Origin: Papio anubis
Taxonomy: Eukaryota; Chordata; Mammalia; Primates; Cercopithecidae
Assembly (NCBI RefSeq): GCF_008728515.1
Contig: NC_044978.1
Location: forward strand, 4,111,771-4,175,770
Length of the DNA stretch: 64,000 nt
Reading direction: 5' to 3'
Shown here piece after piece: positions 49,267-61,345 of this stretch; the first letter of the stretch is position 1; every line of letters starts with the position of its first letter. The position numbers and the translations under genes were made by a program. The notes under the pieces are model-generated. The model was not told where the DNA came from. It ran no database searches and worked only from the letters and a program-made list of their open reading frames with translations.

Positions 49267-49740
49267 CTTGGAAATCAGAACTTACCTGCCAGTGTGTTGG
49301 AGGTAAATGCTTCACAGACACACAGACAAACCACACCAGAAGCCTCTCCTCCGTGCCCTCCTTCCGTGGTACCTTTGAACCGAGCCACTTTTTCACCAGG
49401 CAGTGGCACCAGCTCAGCATCACTTAGCCTTCCGCCACCCGATGGTTTGGGGTCTTCACGCCTGCATAAACCCCACAGCCTTTCCCATTGCTTATACAAA
49501 CACCTGCTCCCAGCTCCTGAAAGCCTTATCCACAGCCATGACACAGGCTCTCTGACTACAGACTCCTCCCTGGCCGAGCACTCCTCCCGCTCGGAGAGTG
49601 AGTCCTCCACAGCCATGCTTGAGGAGCTGCAGATTGGTGACTCTGACACCACTGGCCGTTCTGAGACACCCTCCCCCACCTGGGGTCAGAGGTCTGCTGT
49701 GACAGATGGCACCACCTTAACCACCCCTGCGGCCACGCAT
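49267..49740 (+). CDS. SORBS2: SORBS2 candidate 158-codon cassette exon with two donors
   Basis: A T-rich tract ending ATACTCAG precedes the exon. The frame is phase 0 and open for 158 codons to a GTAATT donor after Ala-Thr-His; the 474 nt are a multiple of three, so it fits between 36744 and 52896 without a frameshift. The product is Ser/Thr/Pro-rich, with an acidic Ser-rich patch in its last third (SRSESESSTAMLEELQIGD). A second, stronger donor (GAG|GTAAAT) sits after codon 12 at 49302/49303 and would leave a 36-nt microexon, also in frame. If neither donor is used the frame runs on to a stop at 49816-49818. The paralogue SORBS1 has long Ser/Pro-rich alternative segments at a comparable place. 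Exon identity rests on splice signals, phase and composition. Confidence 0.72.
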
Positions 49741-52700
49741 GTAATTATTCTGCCTTTCTTTGCCTCCACCGTTTCCTTAAAAGGACTGATTTATTGTGCC
49801 ATCTCATTTTTCAGCTGACATTTTTATTTGCATAGGTGTTGACTCCGAAACCAATTCTGTGCCATCCGTCAGGGAAATCATTAGACATCCTCATAAGCCT
49901 GCTTAAGGCTAAAAAAGTCACTTATATTCTCTTCATTCATTTTAAAATTACTTACAATTACTCTAAAATGGTTACTTATGGTTTCCCGTGTTACTGTAGC
50001 TGATGAGTTGTACAGTGATTTGCCTTGTTAGGTAAGCATACATCACAATATGTTATGATCATAGAGAAAGTCTAAAATTTTTCAAAAAATTTTAACCCAC
50101 TATTAATACACGTTAATAGTTTTTCTCACAGACTCACATTAATGTGTCCTGTGTGACTCTTTTCTATAACCTCGTTTCTCACATAAATGATTACTGACTG
50201 CATGAGGCTAATTTTTCTTGCCCCTCCTTCTCTAATAGCTACAACTTTTGAATTATCTGTTGTCCAGGAGTGAATGATGTCGATAATCTTATCTACCTTT
50301 CAGAAATTTAGCTGTATGATTTTTAAAAATTATTCTTCCTGAGCCATTTTGGGATAGAAATTTACGAATACATTTTTAAATTTTGTATATCAATAATTTG
50401 TCTTTCATTTATGCAATATAAACATCTTTTCCATACATATATTATTTAAATGTATCTACGTGATAAGCAATCCCTAATAAATGATCTGTGAATGGCTAAA
50501 ATGTTTCAAAATTTTATGGCACAGATTCTGTATTGCATATAATGTCTAAGTAATGGCTTCCATTTAAGAGGCACATAGCTTCACGCAAAAAAAAAAATTG
50601 ATTTTTTAAAATTGATACTATAATGAAGTTCCAAATAAGCACTGTCATAGACAAAATTTTATTTGTGCTACATAGTTTTATGTTCTATCAAGCTCATAAA
50701 TCTGCAAATTTTATGCACAGAGAAATGTTATAATAAGCCATATGTTTTTTAAGACACTGCAATTTACAAAAAGTAAAAGATGCTTTTTTTGGTAATAGGA
50801 TTTAGTATTCCCCCAGTGGCTGGGTCTAACACTTTGCATTCAAATGTTCCATTCAGAGACTGGCTACAGAGGGAGCCTCGTTTTCCAGGCCTAACCCCAT
50901 AGCGAGTCCCTCCCTGCCACACGGGACCAGCCAGGAGCACCACAGGTGTGGGTTCCTCCCATGCCTTACTGTGCTTCAAATGGTTCTTAACTTTTAAAAC
51001 TTTACCAGGACCTTTAACCAAAAATATAAGGCAGTGAGAGGGTATCAGTCTACCAACTAACCTGTTCAATTTTCTGCTTTTAAAACTTTACAGGAGACTG
51101 TCTTATATACAGTCTTGTGGGCACAAGCAGAGCTACTTGTGAGAGAAATTAATTGCAATTATCAGTTTAAAATTGCAAATAGATTATTCATGACATGTTT
51201 TTCCTAATAAGGAATTCACTATAACAATACAGTATTTTCTAAAATGCTAATGATGCTATTGTATTCGTAAAATCCTGATTGGTTTAACACAATAAAAGAA
51301 TAAATCTACTCTCAGTGTTTGCTTTTTTAACCCCTAGTCAATATTATTGAAACCATCAAAATAAGATTCAGAGCAAGTTTGTAAGTTTAGTAACATAGTT
51401 AACCTGACGGTTTTTAATAAGGATTCTTCGGTTTTTAACATTAATTATAACATGTTATAATACTATTACAATGATATTGACAAAGATCCACCAAACTTAA
51501 CTTGGCAAGGAGGTGAAAGTGTTCTCAAATCATTCATCAGAGGTACATAAAGGCTCTGAAGATTTGGGTAGGCCTGTGCCTCACACTTATCTGAATGTCC
51601 AGCTCTCTCCAGGGAGCAGGTCCTCAAGATGTGGCTGGTTAGGATATGAGAGTAATTTTTCTAACAGCTTAGAGAATTACTTAATCAATAAGCGTAAGGC
51701 TTGTAATGAAATGTTTATTGATTTGGGGACATAAGTGGTGTGGCTATACAGTAATCAAATTAGACTTATTCGAGGTCATTTGAAAACCTATCTGCTTTAA
51801 AGTGAAATCAGAGAACTATGCAGTTACTATATCTATGTTTCAAGCCTGTGTAATAGAAGTTTGTTTTGTTTTAAAATAAGTAGAAAAGATTCACAAATTA
51901 CGGTTCTTTATCTGTGTGCCTATGTGTGTTGTGTGTATTTAGTTATAATTTTAACTAAACGTTCTTACTAATGTTTGATCTTCTATGCATGCATTGTGTG
52001 TGCCCCATAATGGTCAGTACCGTGCTGTGGGTAGACAGGCGTGCTTGATAGTCCTGAGCTCGATATCTGTGAACTAAGCCGATTCAGTTCCATCAGAATA
52101 GATACCTGTTGAACATCTACTCTGTCATCAGCACTAGGCTGCATGTTATACAAAATATTAAAGAAGCATATATATGACCATCTTCAACAAGAAGCTCGAG
52201 ATACCATTGGGTTCTAAAATACTCCGATACGAAACAATCAAAACAATGAATAATTAAGAAATCAGAGATTGATGAAGTGCTCAGTGAGGCTGAAGTGGGG
52301 AGAAGCCAGTGGTTGAACATGTCTTTCTGATCCTTTACCAGGTATTTGATCCTCCTAGAATAGGTTGCTTCATGATATATACATCCAAACAACTGGATTC
52401 CTTATGTTATTCTCCTGGCTCTGGAAACATTGATTCACTAGAAGATATCCCTGACTAGGTCTGAGAACCAATCCCTTGCCTCATGTCGAAGGACATCCAT
52501 GTCAGTGCTGCATGCGGAACAGCACGACAGTATTCTGACCGCTGACATTCTGACTGTCAGAGCAAAGTCGTCCTCCACGTTTACTTGCTACTGACTCCTA
52601 CTGATACCATTTGGCACCTCTGTTGGCAGAGTGGCATGCCCGCCAGTCAGCCACTTTCATTCCTCCTAACCACTCCCTGGGCCCTCAGATACACAAGAGA

Positions 52701-52895
52701 GTGATTTTCAGAAATAAGGGAAGAGAGAGAAGGCAAAGAACATACCATGCCCTCTGACCTCAGTTTTCAAAATAAATAAGAGCTTGGCAGCTGATTACTG
52801 TCATGTGATTGGAAGTCTTTTATTATCGCCTGACGGGATGATGTCTGCAGGGAACTATGTGCTAATTTAACTCGATGGCTTTGCACTTTTCCCAG
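49741..52895 (+). other. SORBS2: SORBS2 intron before exon 52896
   Basis: Mostly AT-rich and free of young repeats. 52080-52240 has weak similarity to antisense L2/MIR3 sequence, too diverged to call. I see nothing else nameable. Confidence 0.75.
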
Positions 52896-53034
52896 AGCCA
52901 GATAACAGTGAATGGAAACTCTGGAGGTGCCGTGAGTCCCATGAGTTACTATCAGAGGCCATTTTCCCCCTCGGCATATTCTCTCCCAGCCTCACTCAAC
53001 TCCAGCATCGTCATGCAGCACGGCACGTCCCTTG
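52896..53034 (+). CDS. SORBS2: SORBS2 exon, Ser-Gln-Ile-Thr-Val to Gly-Thr-Ser-Leu
   Basis: The acceptor CTTTTCCCAG precedes the exon and the donor GTAAGT is perfect consensus. The 139 nt begin in phase 0 and end in phase 1. They encode the known SORBS2 segment with a Met (GAVSPMSYYQRPF) that serves as the N-terminus of some shorter isoforms in database entries I remember. The segment is Ser/Pro/Tyr-rich and probably disordered, with several candidate phosphorylation sites; I see no folded domain. Confidence 0.95.
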
Positions 53035-53638
53035 GTAAGTAATTTGCTCACCCTGATTTCCATGGCAACCTCAATATGGCAAGTACAACCACAGGAGAAA
53101 AATATACAGCATCAAGGTGAGGCGGGGGGCGCTCAGCACTCCACTATTTCATGACCCTATCCCCAGGGAGAAACTGGGGCAGAGGACCCAACATGGGAGA
53201 AAATGGGCACCATCCTCTTCCAAGACAATGACTCCACCTGTGTCTGAGCCTGGAGTGGGCACTTAAATGTCTGGGGTGGTGGAGTAGAAAGAAAACGAAG
53301 ATGGTTACTTAGGGTAAGGGGGTTTACGCCACTGGAGGACATGAATGCAGGCTTTTCCACTAGGGCAGCTTGTTCGTCTTTGGAAGAGTTTCCACCATGT
53401 CCACCGTGGACTATTTCCTGGGGTCTATATAAGGGAGAATCGTTTGACAGTTAAAACAGTGTAATAGGAGGACAGGCTGCCCTGCAAAGCAGTGACGCAG
53501 TCATCTACTGGCTCACAAAGGAGGAAACCACCATTCAAACCAAGGCTGGAAGACCTGCAGTCAGGGATACGGTAGCGGGAAGCCACACAAGAGAAACTTA
53601 AGAGTTCCCTTAAATGAAGGTTCGGTCATTGTATAGCG

Positions 53639-53800
53639 CAATCGTTCTTAACCCTCTGAGGACTGGGAATTCAGTAAAAGACAGAGCTCTCCTCCAGAAA
53701 ACAAATGGACATACGGACATTCATAAAAACTTGTAAGCAGGTAATTTCATGGGGCTCATGGACTCTTTGTGGCCTCCTGAGAAAGAAGCAGTGCTATACA
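53639..53800. mobile_element. Possible ancient DNA-transposon fragment
   Basis: AATCGTTCTTAACCCTCTGAGG and GGTAATTTCATGGGGCTCATGGACTC resemble hAT-type mammalian relics. Too diverged to name the family. Confidence 0.35.
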
Positions 53801-53865
53801 GTGATAGAAATGCTCTTACATGGTAAAATATATTCGGATAATTCAGAAAATAATGTGATAAATAC

Positions 53866-54171
53866 TTTTTTTTTTTTTTGAGACAGAGTCTTGTTCTGTT
53901 GCCCAGGCTGGAGTGCAATGGTGCGATCTCTGCTCACTGCAACCTCTGCCCGCTGTGTTCAAGTGATTCTCCTACCTCAGCTTCCCGAGTAGCTGGGATT
54001 ACAGGCGCCCACCACCACACCCAGCTAATTTTTGTATTTTTAGTAGAGACAGCGTTTCACCATGTTGGCCAGGTTGGTCTCGAACTCCTGACCTCAGGTG
54101 ATCCACCTGCCTTGTGCTGGGATTAATCCCAAAGTTCTGGGATTACAGGCATGAGCCACCATACCCAGCCC
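53866..54171 (-). mobile_element. Antisense AluS-type SINE with short internal duplication
   Basis: Full-length antisense Alu flanked by ATAAATA. Near 54115-54140 TGCTGGGATTAAT is inserted ahead of the normal TTCTGGGATTACAGG. Confidence 0.92.
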
Positions 54172-54401
54172 ATAAATATTTCTTAGTTTGTAAAAATGTA
54201 ACTTAAAAACCTAAAATATCAAAAAGCAATATGAAATTGAACTATCATAGGAATTCAGGCTGAACAAGTTTCCATGAAGTTGACTTACTAGGAAGCTTCT
54301 AGGACAGCAGGGAGCAGAGGGCAATTCTCAGGACCGCAGGACCATTCTGCACCTCCCAGAAAAGGAGAGGCCTGGTCCTCTGGCCACAGGCGCCAGCAAC
54401 A

Positions 54402-54547
54402 AGGGGAAAGAAACTACAAGCCGGGACTTGAACCACCGTATCTTCTTTGACTGCAGACAACACACCTCCTTCCCCAGCACTGACTGAGTATTAAAAGGCT
54501 ATGATGTTGTTTGTTTATTCAGGAACATTTTATGTCAGCATCCAGCA
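54402..54547 (+). repeat. Local duplication, copy 1
   Basis: 146 nt aligned without gaps to 55503-55648, with eight mismatches counted by eye (about 94.5% identity). Starts AGGGGAAAGAAACTACAAGC and ends ATCCAGCA. Confidence 0.95.
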
Positions 54548-55502
54548 TATGCATGATAGAACTCAACTTCTGAGGTCAGCCAAAGCTCTCTAACTATAAA
54601 ACTTTAAAGGTAGCCGTGGGACTTATTAAAGTCTAAATATATCTGTGCCTTCACCGATGCTATGCCTGAGGATCATCTGTGAATCCCTCAATGATGTCCT
54701 TTTAGAGTTAAGAAAGTCAAACTTGCTTATGCCAACATTTTGCCCTTAGCAATCAGCCCATAGTGTAGTATTATGATGGAAGTCCATTATATCTAGATTG
54801 TTTAAAATGGAACTATGCATTTACACACATACGAAGTAAAACTCGACAATTTATTCTAGCCATAGCTTTTTCCCAAATAATTATTAACAAAGTATGACTC
54901 TGTCTCATTGCCTTTCTTAGTGAATACAGTTTTGTCCCTGTCTCCATCCAACAAAAAAATATAAAAACTTGAATGTAGATAGGCTTTGATTTTAGAACAT
55001 ATTGATAAGCAGATTTATTACATGTAAAATATTCTACATGGGAAGACATTCCACATGTAAACATTGAACAAATTCCAGCTGGCCAGTGCTGTGATAGGTC
55101 TCAGGGGAATATGTACATCTACCTTGCCCTAGATGAATTTTGTATTGAGTTTAGGACAAAAGATTGCTAAGATGACAAAAGATTGCTAAGATCTCAGCTA
55201 TGGTCTCTCATGACCATATATGAGGATAATAAAATAAAGGGTAACTTCTATTGCATAAGGTATGGGTTCATAGAATGCAATGGATCAGATGTGAAGGCAG
55301 AGTTGATTCTCCTTGCTTAGAGTAGGACTTTGCACGTGCTACTGTTCAAAAAACAGTTGCTGCTGATAAAAATACTAGTATCATGGCGGCCCACTCAAGT
55401 CCTTTTTGGAATTAAATAGAAAGTCAATTAGTGTCACATATCTCATTGTGTCTTAATAAGGACTAGCTTGAATGTTACTTTCACATTCAAGGGGCCATTA
55501 AC

Positions 55503-55648
55503 AGGGGAAAGAAACTACAAGCCGGGACTTGAACCACTGTATCTTCTTTGACTGCAGACAACACACCGCCTTCCCCAGCACTGACTCAGTATTGAAAGGC
55601 TATGATGCTGTTCGTTTATTCAGGGACATTTTATGTCACCATCCAGCA
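55503..55648 (+). repeat. Local duplication, copy 2
   Basis: Partner of 54402-54547, offset exactly 1101 nt, same orientation. Similarity stops sharply at both ends. Confidence 0.95.
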
Positions 55649-55863
55649 CATAAACTGCGCATAAAGCAGTTTTATAACTGGCCTTATCCATTCTTCATCA
55701 AAAAATGTATTAAAAATGCCTTTCTGACGCAAACTAAATTGAAAATAGTCATAATCATAGTAATAGCAGTTACAAATGTTACAGTGGATTTTCCCTTAGA
55801 GAGATCTGAATTGTAATTACCCTTATATTGATGAGTTAAAATTTCTTAAAAAGCTTACTTATG

Positions 55864-56148
55864 GCTGGGTGCTGTGACTCACGCCTGTAATCCTAGCACT
55901 TTGGGAGGCCGAGGCGGGTGGATCATGAGGTCAGGAGATCGAGACCATCCTGGCTAACATGGTGAAACCCCGTCTCTACTAAAAATACAAAAAATTACTC
56001 AGGCTTGGTGGTGGGTGCCTGTAGTCCCAGTTACTCAGGAGGCTGAGGCAGGAGAATCGCTTGAACCCAAGAGGCGGAGGATGAGACCACGTCACTGCAC
56101 TCCAACCTGAGCGACAGAGCGAGACTCCGTCTCAAAAAAAAAAAAAAA
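55864..56148 (+). mobile_element. AluY/S-type SINE with perfect 13-nt target-site duplication
   Basis: Sense Alu flanked by AAAGCTTACTTAT at 55851-55863 and 56149-56161. Confidence 0.95.
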
Positions 56149-57245
56149 AAAGCTTACTTATGATATTTTACACACATTTTTCATGAAAAATATATTTATA
56201 TATGATATATATCATATACACATGATGGTATCAATGAGTCCCACCCTGAAACATGAGAATTCTTTTCATTTCCACCTTAAAGGACTTTCTGAGTGGCAGT
56301 CCTGACAAACCATGACATAAAGAGTAAATACAAAGTGTCATTCTTTGTCACCAACATTTTCAATTTAATTGCAGAAAAATAGGCATATTATTAATCGTAC
56401 CAGAGGAATGGTAATAATGTTGATTTTTAAAAATATCTGTGAACTAGGAGTAAATGGAATATATACTGCATGTCTGTACTCTGTTGCTTCTGAAAGTATT
56501 CTAGAAGTTACTAAAAACCATGAAGAACTTGATAAGCCTCATCTAAATTATATCCTTAAGGCAGTTTTTGTCGTCAAAAAGTAAGAAGTCATGATTTTTT
56601 ATATTTTAAGGTAAAAACGCACATAGGAAATCGTACTAATAATTTTAAAGCATTTATTTATTCATAAGCTTTCATAACCATAGGCTTGGATGTGAAAATT
56701 TTTTTAAGTGATTTTTGGTTTTGCTTCATTTTTAGGAAATCACTGTTACTGACTCAACAGTCATATCTTTGTCTAGAAATACATTTCAAAACTTATAGAT
56801 AATAGTAGTTAGCAGTATCACAAGAATAATATTAATGTAAATGATGACCTGAGGGAAATTACTAACCTTGTCTCAGCTCCTGCCCCTCATCTATAAAACT
56901 GGTTCTTGCTCCCCCTATCCTGCCCTCCCTCAAAGATTACTGGAAGGATAAGAAGAGATAATGCATGTAGAGCACTTCCTAACTCAGAGGCTTCCAGACT
57001 GTCATGTAACAAATGCCATTCTTCCCCAGCCTTCTTCATGAAACGGTGAGGCCCTTGCCGGTATAGGTCTGTTCCCCTCACACCTACACAGTCTCCACCA
57101 GCTCAAATGGAAAGTAAATGAGTTAAAAGGGATAGTGATGGCAATATGGACTCTGTGTTGCAGTTGGCATAAATATACAAGACACCATGAATTGATGCTT
57201 CCCTGTGCAATGAATACATTCCATGTTACCAAATTTTCTGTACAG

Positions 57246-57418
57246 ATTCCACAGAGACGTATCCCCAGCACGCACACTCTCTGGATGGCACCACCAGCAG
57301 CTCTGTCCCCCTGTACCGATCCTCAGAGGAAGAGAAGAGAGTCACCGTCATCAAAGCCCCACATTACCCAGGGATCGGGCCCGTGGATGAATCCGGAATC
57401 CCCACAGCAATTAGAACG
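57246..57418 (+). CDS. SORBS2: SORBS2 exon leading into the sorbin-homology region
   Basis: Acceptor TTTTCTGTACAG, donor GTAGGA. The 173 nt complete the split Asp codon and add 57 codons, ending in phase 0. The product contains YRSSEEEKRVTVIKAPHYPG and PVDESGIPTAIRT, a stretch conserved in SORBS2 that leads into the sorbin-homology core. Compared with the human protein as I remember it, three residues differ near the start (Glu for Asp in STxTYPQ, His for Gln after QHA, Val for Ile before PLYR). This is one reason to think the source is a non-human primate. Confidence 0.96.
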
Positions 57419-57959
57419 GTAGGAAATGCCAGCGTGTGCGTCTGTCTGGGGCTGTGCACAGACTCCACAAAGGACGGATTGTCCATGGCTTTGCGCATTC
57501 CTAGGGTCTTATATAATGAGGATTGCCCTCCGTGCCATCCGAGTTCTCATGAATGTTAGGCTGTGTGTGGCAGAGAAAGAAAGCTGTCGATGGGAGAGAA
57601 TTACACAATCTGTTTTTCTATTTGAATGAAACATGGTGAACGTTGCGATTTTGTTAAATGATAAAACTGTTGTGTGGTTTAGTTTGTTTGTTTGTTTTTC
57701 TTTTACCTTTTACCAAGGAGGCTTAGGGCAATAGAGACAAAAGAGAAGGAATGAGACAGTGAAAATTCTTTGGCTGCCTTGAATTCCCACGTGCATTGCA
57801 AATAAACCAGTGATGTATTCGTGTCTTGAAATGGATGTGTGTTAACACCGGGGGATTGGGAGCTGTGATTTGGGAGTTGGGAGGTGAGATGATTGGAGTG
57901 AAGAGAGTTAATGTCATGGAAAGGAAAAGCTGTCTGAAGAAAAATACACATTTTAGTGT

Positions 57960-58198
57960 CCCTCTTCAGCCGTGCCTGCTGAGAGCTCTCCTGGGATGAT
58001 AAGTGAAAGTGTTTGGGTTTTTTTTTTAAGTTTTAAAACTCTGCCAAAGCATTGCTCAGTGTATCTGGGCAGCCCCTTCCGGCAAAACGCAGCAGTAGCA
58101 GAGGCAGCTTCTGAGAACCTGGGTAGGCAGCAGCTGGCTGACCAAGTCCACTGGAAGAGAAGGCTTGTGCCAGCCGGGAGAAGGAAGCCGGGGACAGG
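57960..58198 (+). promoter_or_regulatory. SORBS2: Candidate internal promoter and 5' UTR of the short SORBS2 isoform
   Basis: The stretch before the alternative start codon is more GC- and CpG-rich than the surrounding intron from about 58065 on, and has a TTTTAAAA tract near 58031. No splice acceptor is needed for the downstream exon if transcription starts here. Placement of the start site is inference; I cannot identify an initiator with confidence. Confidence 0.45.
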
Positions 58199-58222
58199 AT
58201 GAGAGCAGCAACACCGTTGCAG
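58199..58222 (+). CDS. SORBS2: SORBS2 alternative first coding exon (Met-Arg-Ala-Ala-Thr-Pro-Leu-Gln)
   Basis: ATG at 58199 opens eight codons ending in CAG at 58222, followed by a GTGAAG donor, phase 0. This joins in frame to the exon at 62106, which begins Thr-Val-Asp-Arg-Pro-Lys-Asp-Trp. I remember a human SORBS2 isoform beginning Met-Lys-Ala-Thr-Thr-Pro-Leu-Gln directly before that same Thr-Val-Asp, so this is its counterpart with two substitutions. The isoform would start at the sorbin core and lack the N-terminal 180 or so residues. The exon's 5' end is not visible; it probably begins somewhere between 58040 and 58150. This implies an internal promoter in the 57419-62105 intron. Confidence 0.88.
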
Positions 58223-61149
58223 GTGAAGCTGGGGGCCCCGCGGGGAGGGAGCACAGCTGCATGTACTTTGAAGCAAGACCCATGTAAAGCTGGGGTGTGG
58301 CCAAGAGCTGCTCCCCGGGAATGCAGACCTGGGCAGCCACGACAATAAGGGATAGAGGCAAAGAACGGGGAAGAGATCAGGGAAAAAAAAAAGCCATGGT
58401 AAGATTGGAAACAGTCAAAAAGAACTAACGATAAAGTGTGGGGATTTTCTTCTCTCCTTGACTTTACATTTTTATATGGGGATTATGTGTTTTATGTACA
58501 GACAGAAGAGTTTAAAATGGATTATTCTCAGCATCTGTATTACAACTGGAAGCCAAAAAGTAAATCTGTACAGCAATTACTGGGGTTTTAGACTCATTAG
58601 ATTGAGGGAATATGACTAATTATGATGCTCTAACAATCTGTCTTGAAACTGACAATTGCCATATTTTTATGTGCCAAACAAAAGTTCAGGGATTATGACC
58701 AATATTCTTCATTTTGTGATGATTACATGTTTCTGGTGATATGTTTTCTTGTTCATTTTCCTTATAAGATTTCTGACTCAAAATGGTTAAATTTGAAACT
58801 TTCTTCTAATTATGTAGGGATAGACAGTGAGACAGATATGGTGTCATTGGTTTTGTGTAATTGACACTCGAGGCACAGTATAGACAAAACTAAGAAGTCC
58901 TGATTCTATGTAGTTGTAGATTCTGTCTGAGAGGATTTTGTCAAAAATATCTGAGTATGTTTTAGGTCAATAAATGATATATAATGGACGTGCAAGCCTG
59001 GTCCATGTTTTTATCCATTATAAGACATAATTTCCTTAACTAACCAGACTTTGCTTGGTTAGTTTCAAAAGGAAAAACTGAGATGCTAGAGATGGTTGAT
59101 GAAAATTAAATCATCTTAAAATGTTTTAAATGTTTATCCACTGCCAAATCAAAAGCACACCTGGGTATGCATAAGCCAACACACTACACATTTAATGCCA
59201 GTTTCCCTTCTGTAAAATAGAAAACACAATGTAACCAGTGCAGAAGTTCCTTATAAGGAACCGTAATTTTTATGCATAATTGTCCTCTTACTTAGACCTT
59301 TAAAACTTGACAAAGAAGGTACAGTTCTATGAGGACTCTCGTCTTACACTGACTATACAGCCCTCCCGAGCACATCCCCTTGTTTAGCTGTGATTATAAA
59401 TGTCAAGTCAGGCTGTCTCTGAGCCACAGCAGGCCAAGACTCTCCAAGGCTGTTTTTCTTTCTCATGTGTGTAGAAAGTAGTGATGATCAGATTCAGTGT
59501 ATTTGCCAAAGGCGGTACTGTCGCAATGTACCATGCTGTAGGATCATTTTAGACAGCCAGCCTATGCCGAGGAAACAGAATTTTGTAAAGTCATCCAGAA
59601 ACTCTAGAAAGCCAAGAGTCAACAAACAGTCCTTTTGAGCTATTTTAATGAAGGCAAGCAGCCCTCCAGATTGCCCTCTCTCATGTGACCTAGGACATCT
59701 ATGTGAACCTTTCACTCCTGTTCTTCAAAACAACAAAAATCGCCAGGGCTCAGCTCCCATGAGATTGTGTCATTAAGGCCAGCTAGTTAAGTGAAATACG
59801 AGATTCTTTTCTTCTACTTCCAATATAACACTTGGTTGAGTATTTTCAAAACTGAAAAGGAGAAAAAAATAGAACAGAGTCAGTGTATACTGCTATGTAG
59901 AAAATATGTCTTTTTTTTCTTTTTTGAAATCTCTGCATGTTAAATTGGTGTAGAGTTCCGATGTTTTGAAAACTGTAGGAATGTAAAAATTCAGGTCTAT
60001 TCAGTCAAGGTTGTAGAAAAAACTGCATAGTGAATTGCTAGTAGCTGTTTTTTATGCAAAATGATTTTACATACAAAAGTAAACTTCCTGAAATTTGAGT
60101 AGACTGTTTTCTTATTCTGAACCTTAGGCATAGCAATCTCTATGATGGCATTTACAAAATTTACAAAAGGAACTTTAAATCCTAAGAGTACTTCTTTCAG
60201 AAAGGGATATAGAGTTTTAATATTTTAGTTTACCAGCTTCATATTTCCTTTGCCAACGGGGCATTTTCTGGCCTCTCTGTGCTCACCATATAAAGCTGGC
60301 AGATGGCATCACTGTGAGATTCTACCTGATATAGGCCCTCCAGCAAGTGAAGAAAAAAAACCTGTCTGTCAAGACGCATTGCCATATACAGTGATAGAAC
60401 TCACTTTGTATCCTTCCTTGTTGCCATTGGCATGTCCAGGAAAACATTTTTGCACAATGTTATGTTGTATTTTCTGTTGCTTTAGTACCATAAAAGAAAT
60501 GAGGTTTAATGAAAGAGAAATCAGTCCTTTATAAAAATAAACTTTCTTGAAAGATACATGTTTAGCAACTTTGAGCCAGCAAATACTAGATTCTTGCTTC
60601 ATCACTGCAATCCCTTCCACCATTTCCCACTTTGACTGAATATTCCACCAATAACCTCAACTATGCCGTGGAGACAGAGCCCAGAATGAAGAGCTGCCTC
60701 GCAACAAAGTCAAGGGGCCCTTAATGTTAATCTGTATTTGGGGTGATTTTCAGAATAATACACGCCCAGAGGTCAAAATAAATTTAGATATAGCACAAAA
60801 CCCTTAATGTCCAGATGAAAAATGCAGTGACCACATTTCTGGGGGGAAAAAAAGATCAGGCAAGAAAATCTAAACCAAAGCTCAGTCTAATAAGTATAAG
60901 AATACTTTTGTATCAGTCCTAATGGAATTTTTTAAGTCAAGAGAGCTGTCTTGGAAAGTCTGGTATATTTAGTTCCTATAAGCAGAATGGTCAAGCTTGT
61001 TGCCCAGGTAGCTCTGAGAGAGTTGGGGTAAGATCTTGCAAAATCTATGAGTATGATTATAAAAGCACGTGTCTACTTTTACAGGTGTACAGAAAGGCAG
61101 AGTTCCATCCAATAGGCTACCTTGATTCATTATTTCATTCTACAAATAT

Positions 61150-61345
61150 TTGTGGTTCCCTAGTGATATTATTGAGTAGTTATTATATTCTAGGCATTGT
61201 TCTAGGCCTTGTGTAGACATCATCTCATTAATTTCCATAACAATCCTAGGACTTAGATATAATTATGATATATTACAGAGGAGAAAACCGAGGCTCAAGA
61301 AGGTTGACATGACTTGCCCAAATTCGTATTGCTAGAGTGTATTAA
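61150..61345 (-). mobile_element. MIR
   Basis: Antisense MIR: TTCTAGGCATTGTTCTAGGCC, CATCTCATTAATTTCCATAACAATCCTAGG, ACAGAGGAGAAAACCGAGGCTCAAGAAGGTTGA, CTTGCCCAAATTCGTATTGCTAGAG. Confidence 0.8.

Larger units (their letters stand above)
53035..57245 (+). other. SORBS2: SORBS2 intron before exon 57246
   Basis: Contains an ancient repeat fragment (53639-53800), an antisense Alu, a duplicated 146-bp segment (two copies 1101 bp apart), a sense Alu and a pseudoexon-like stretch (56375-56580), listed separately. Confidence 0.85.

Noticed and set aside
57953..58361. Overlapping frames of 73-130 codons on both strands near the internal promoter
   Set aside because: They overlap the real alternative first exon region, which is GC-rich. 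No independent support for a - strand gene.
61130..61345. Possible conserved regulatory block
   Set aside because: Explained as an antisense MIR element.
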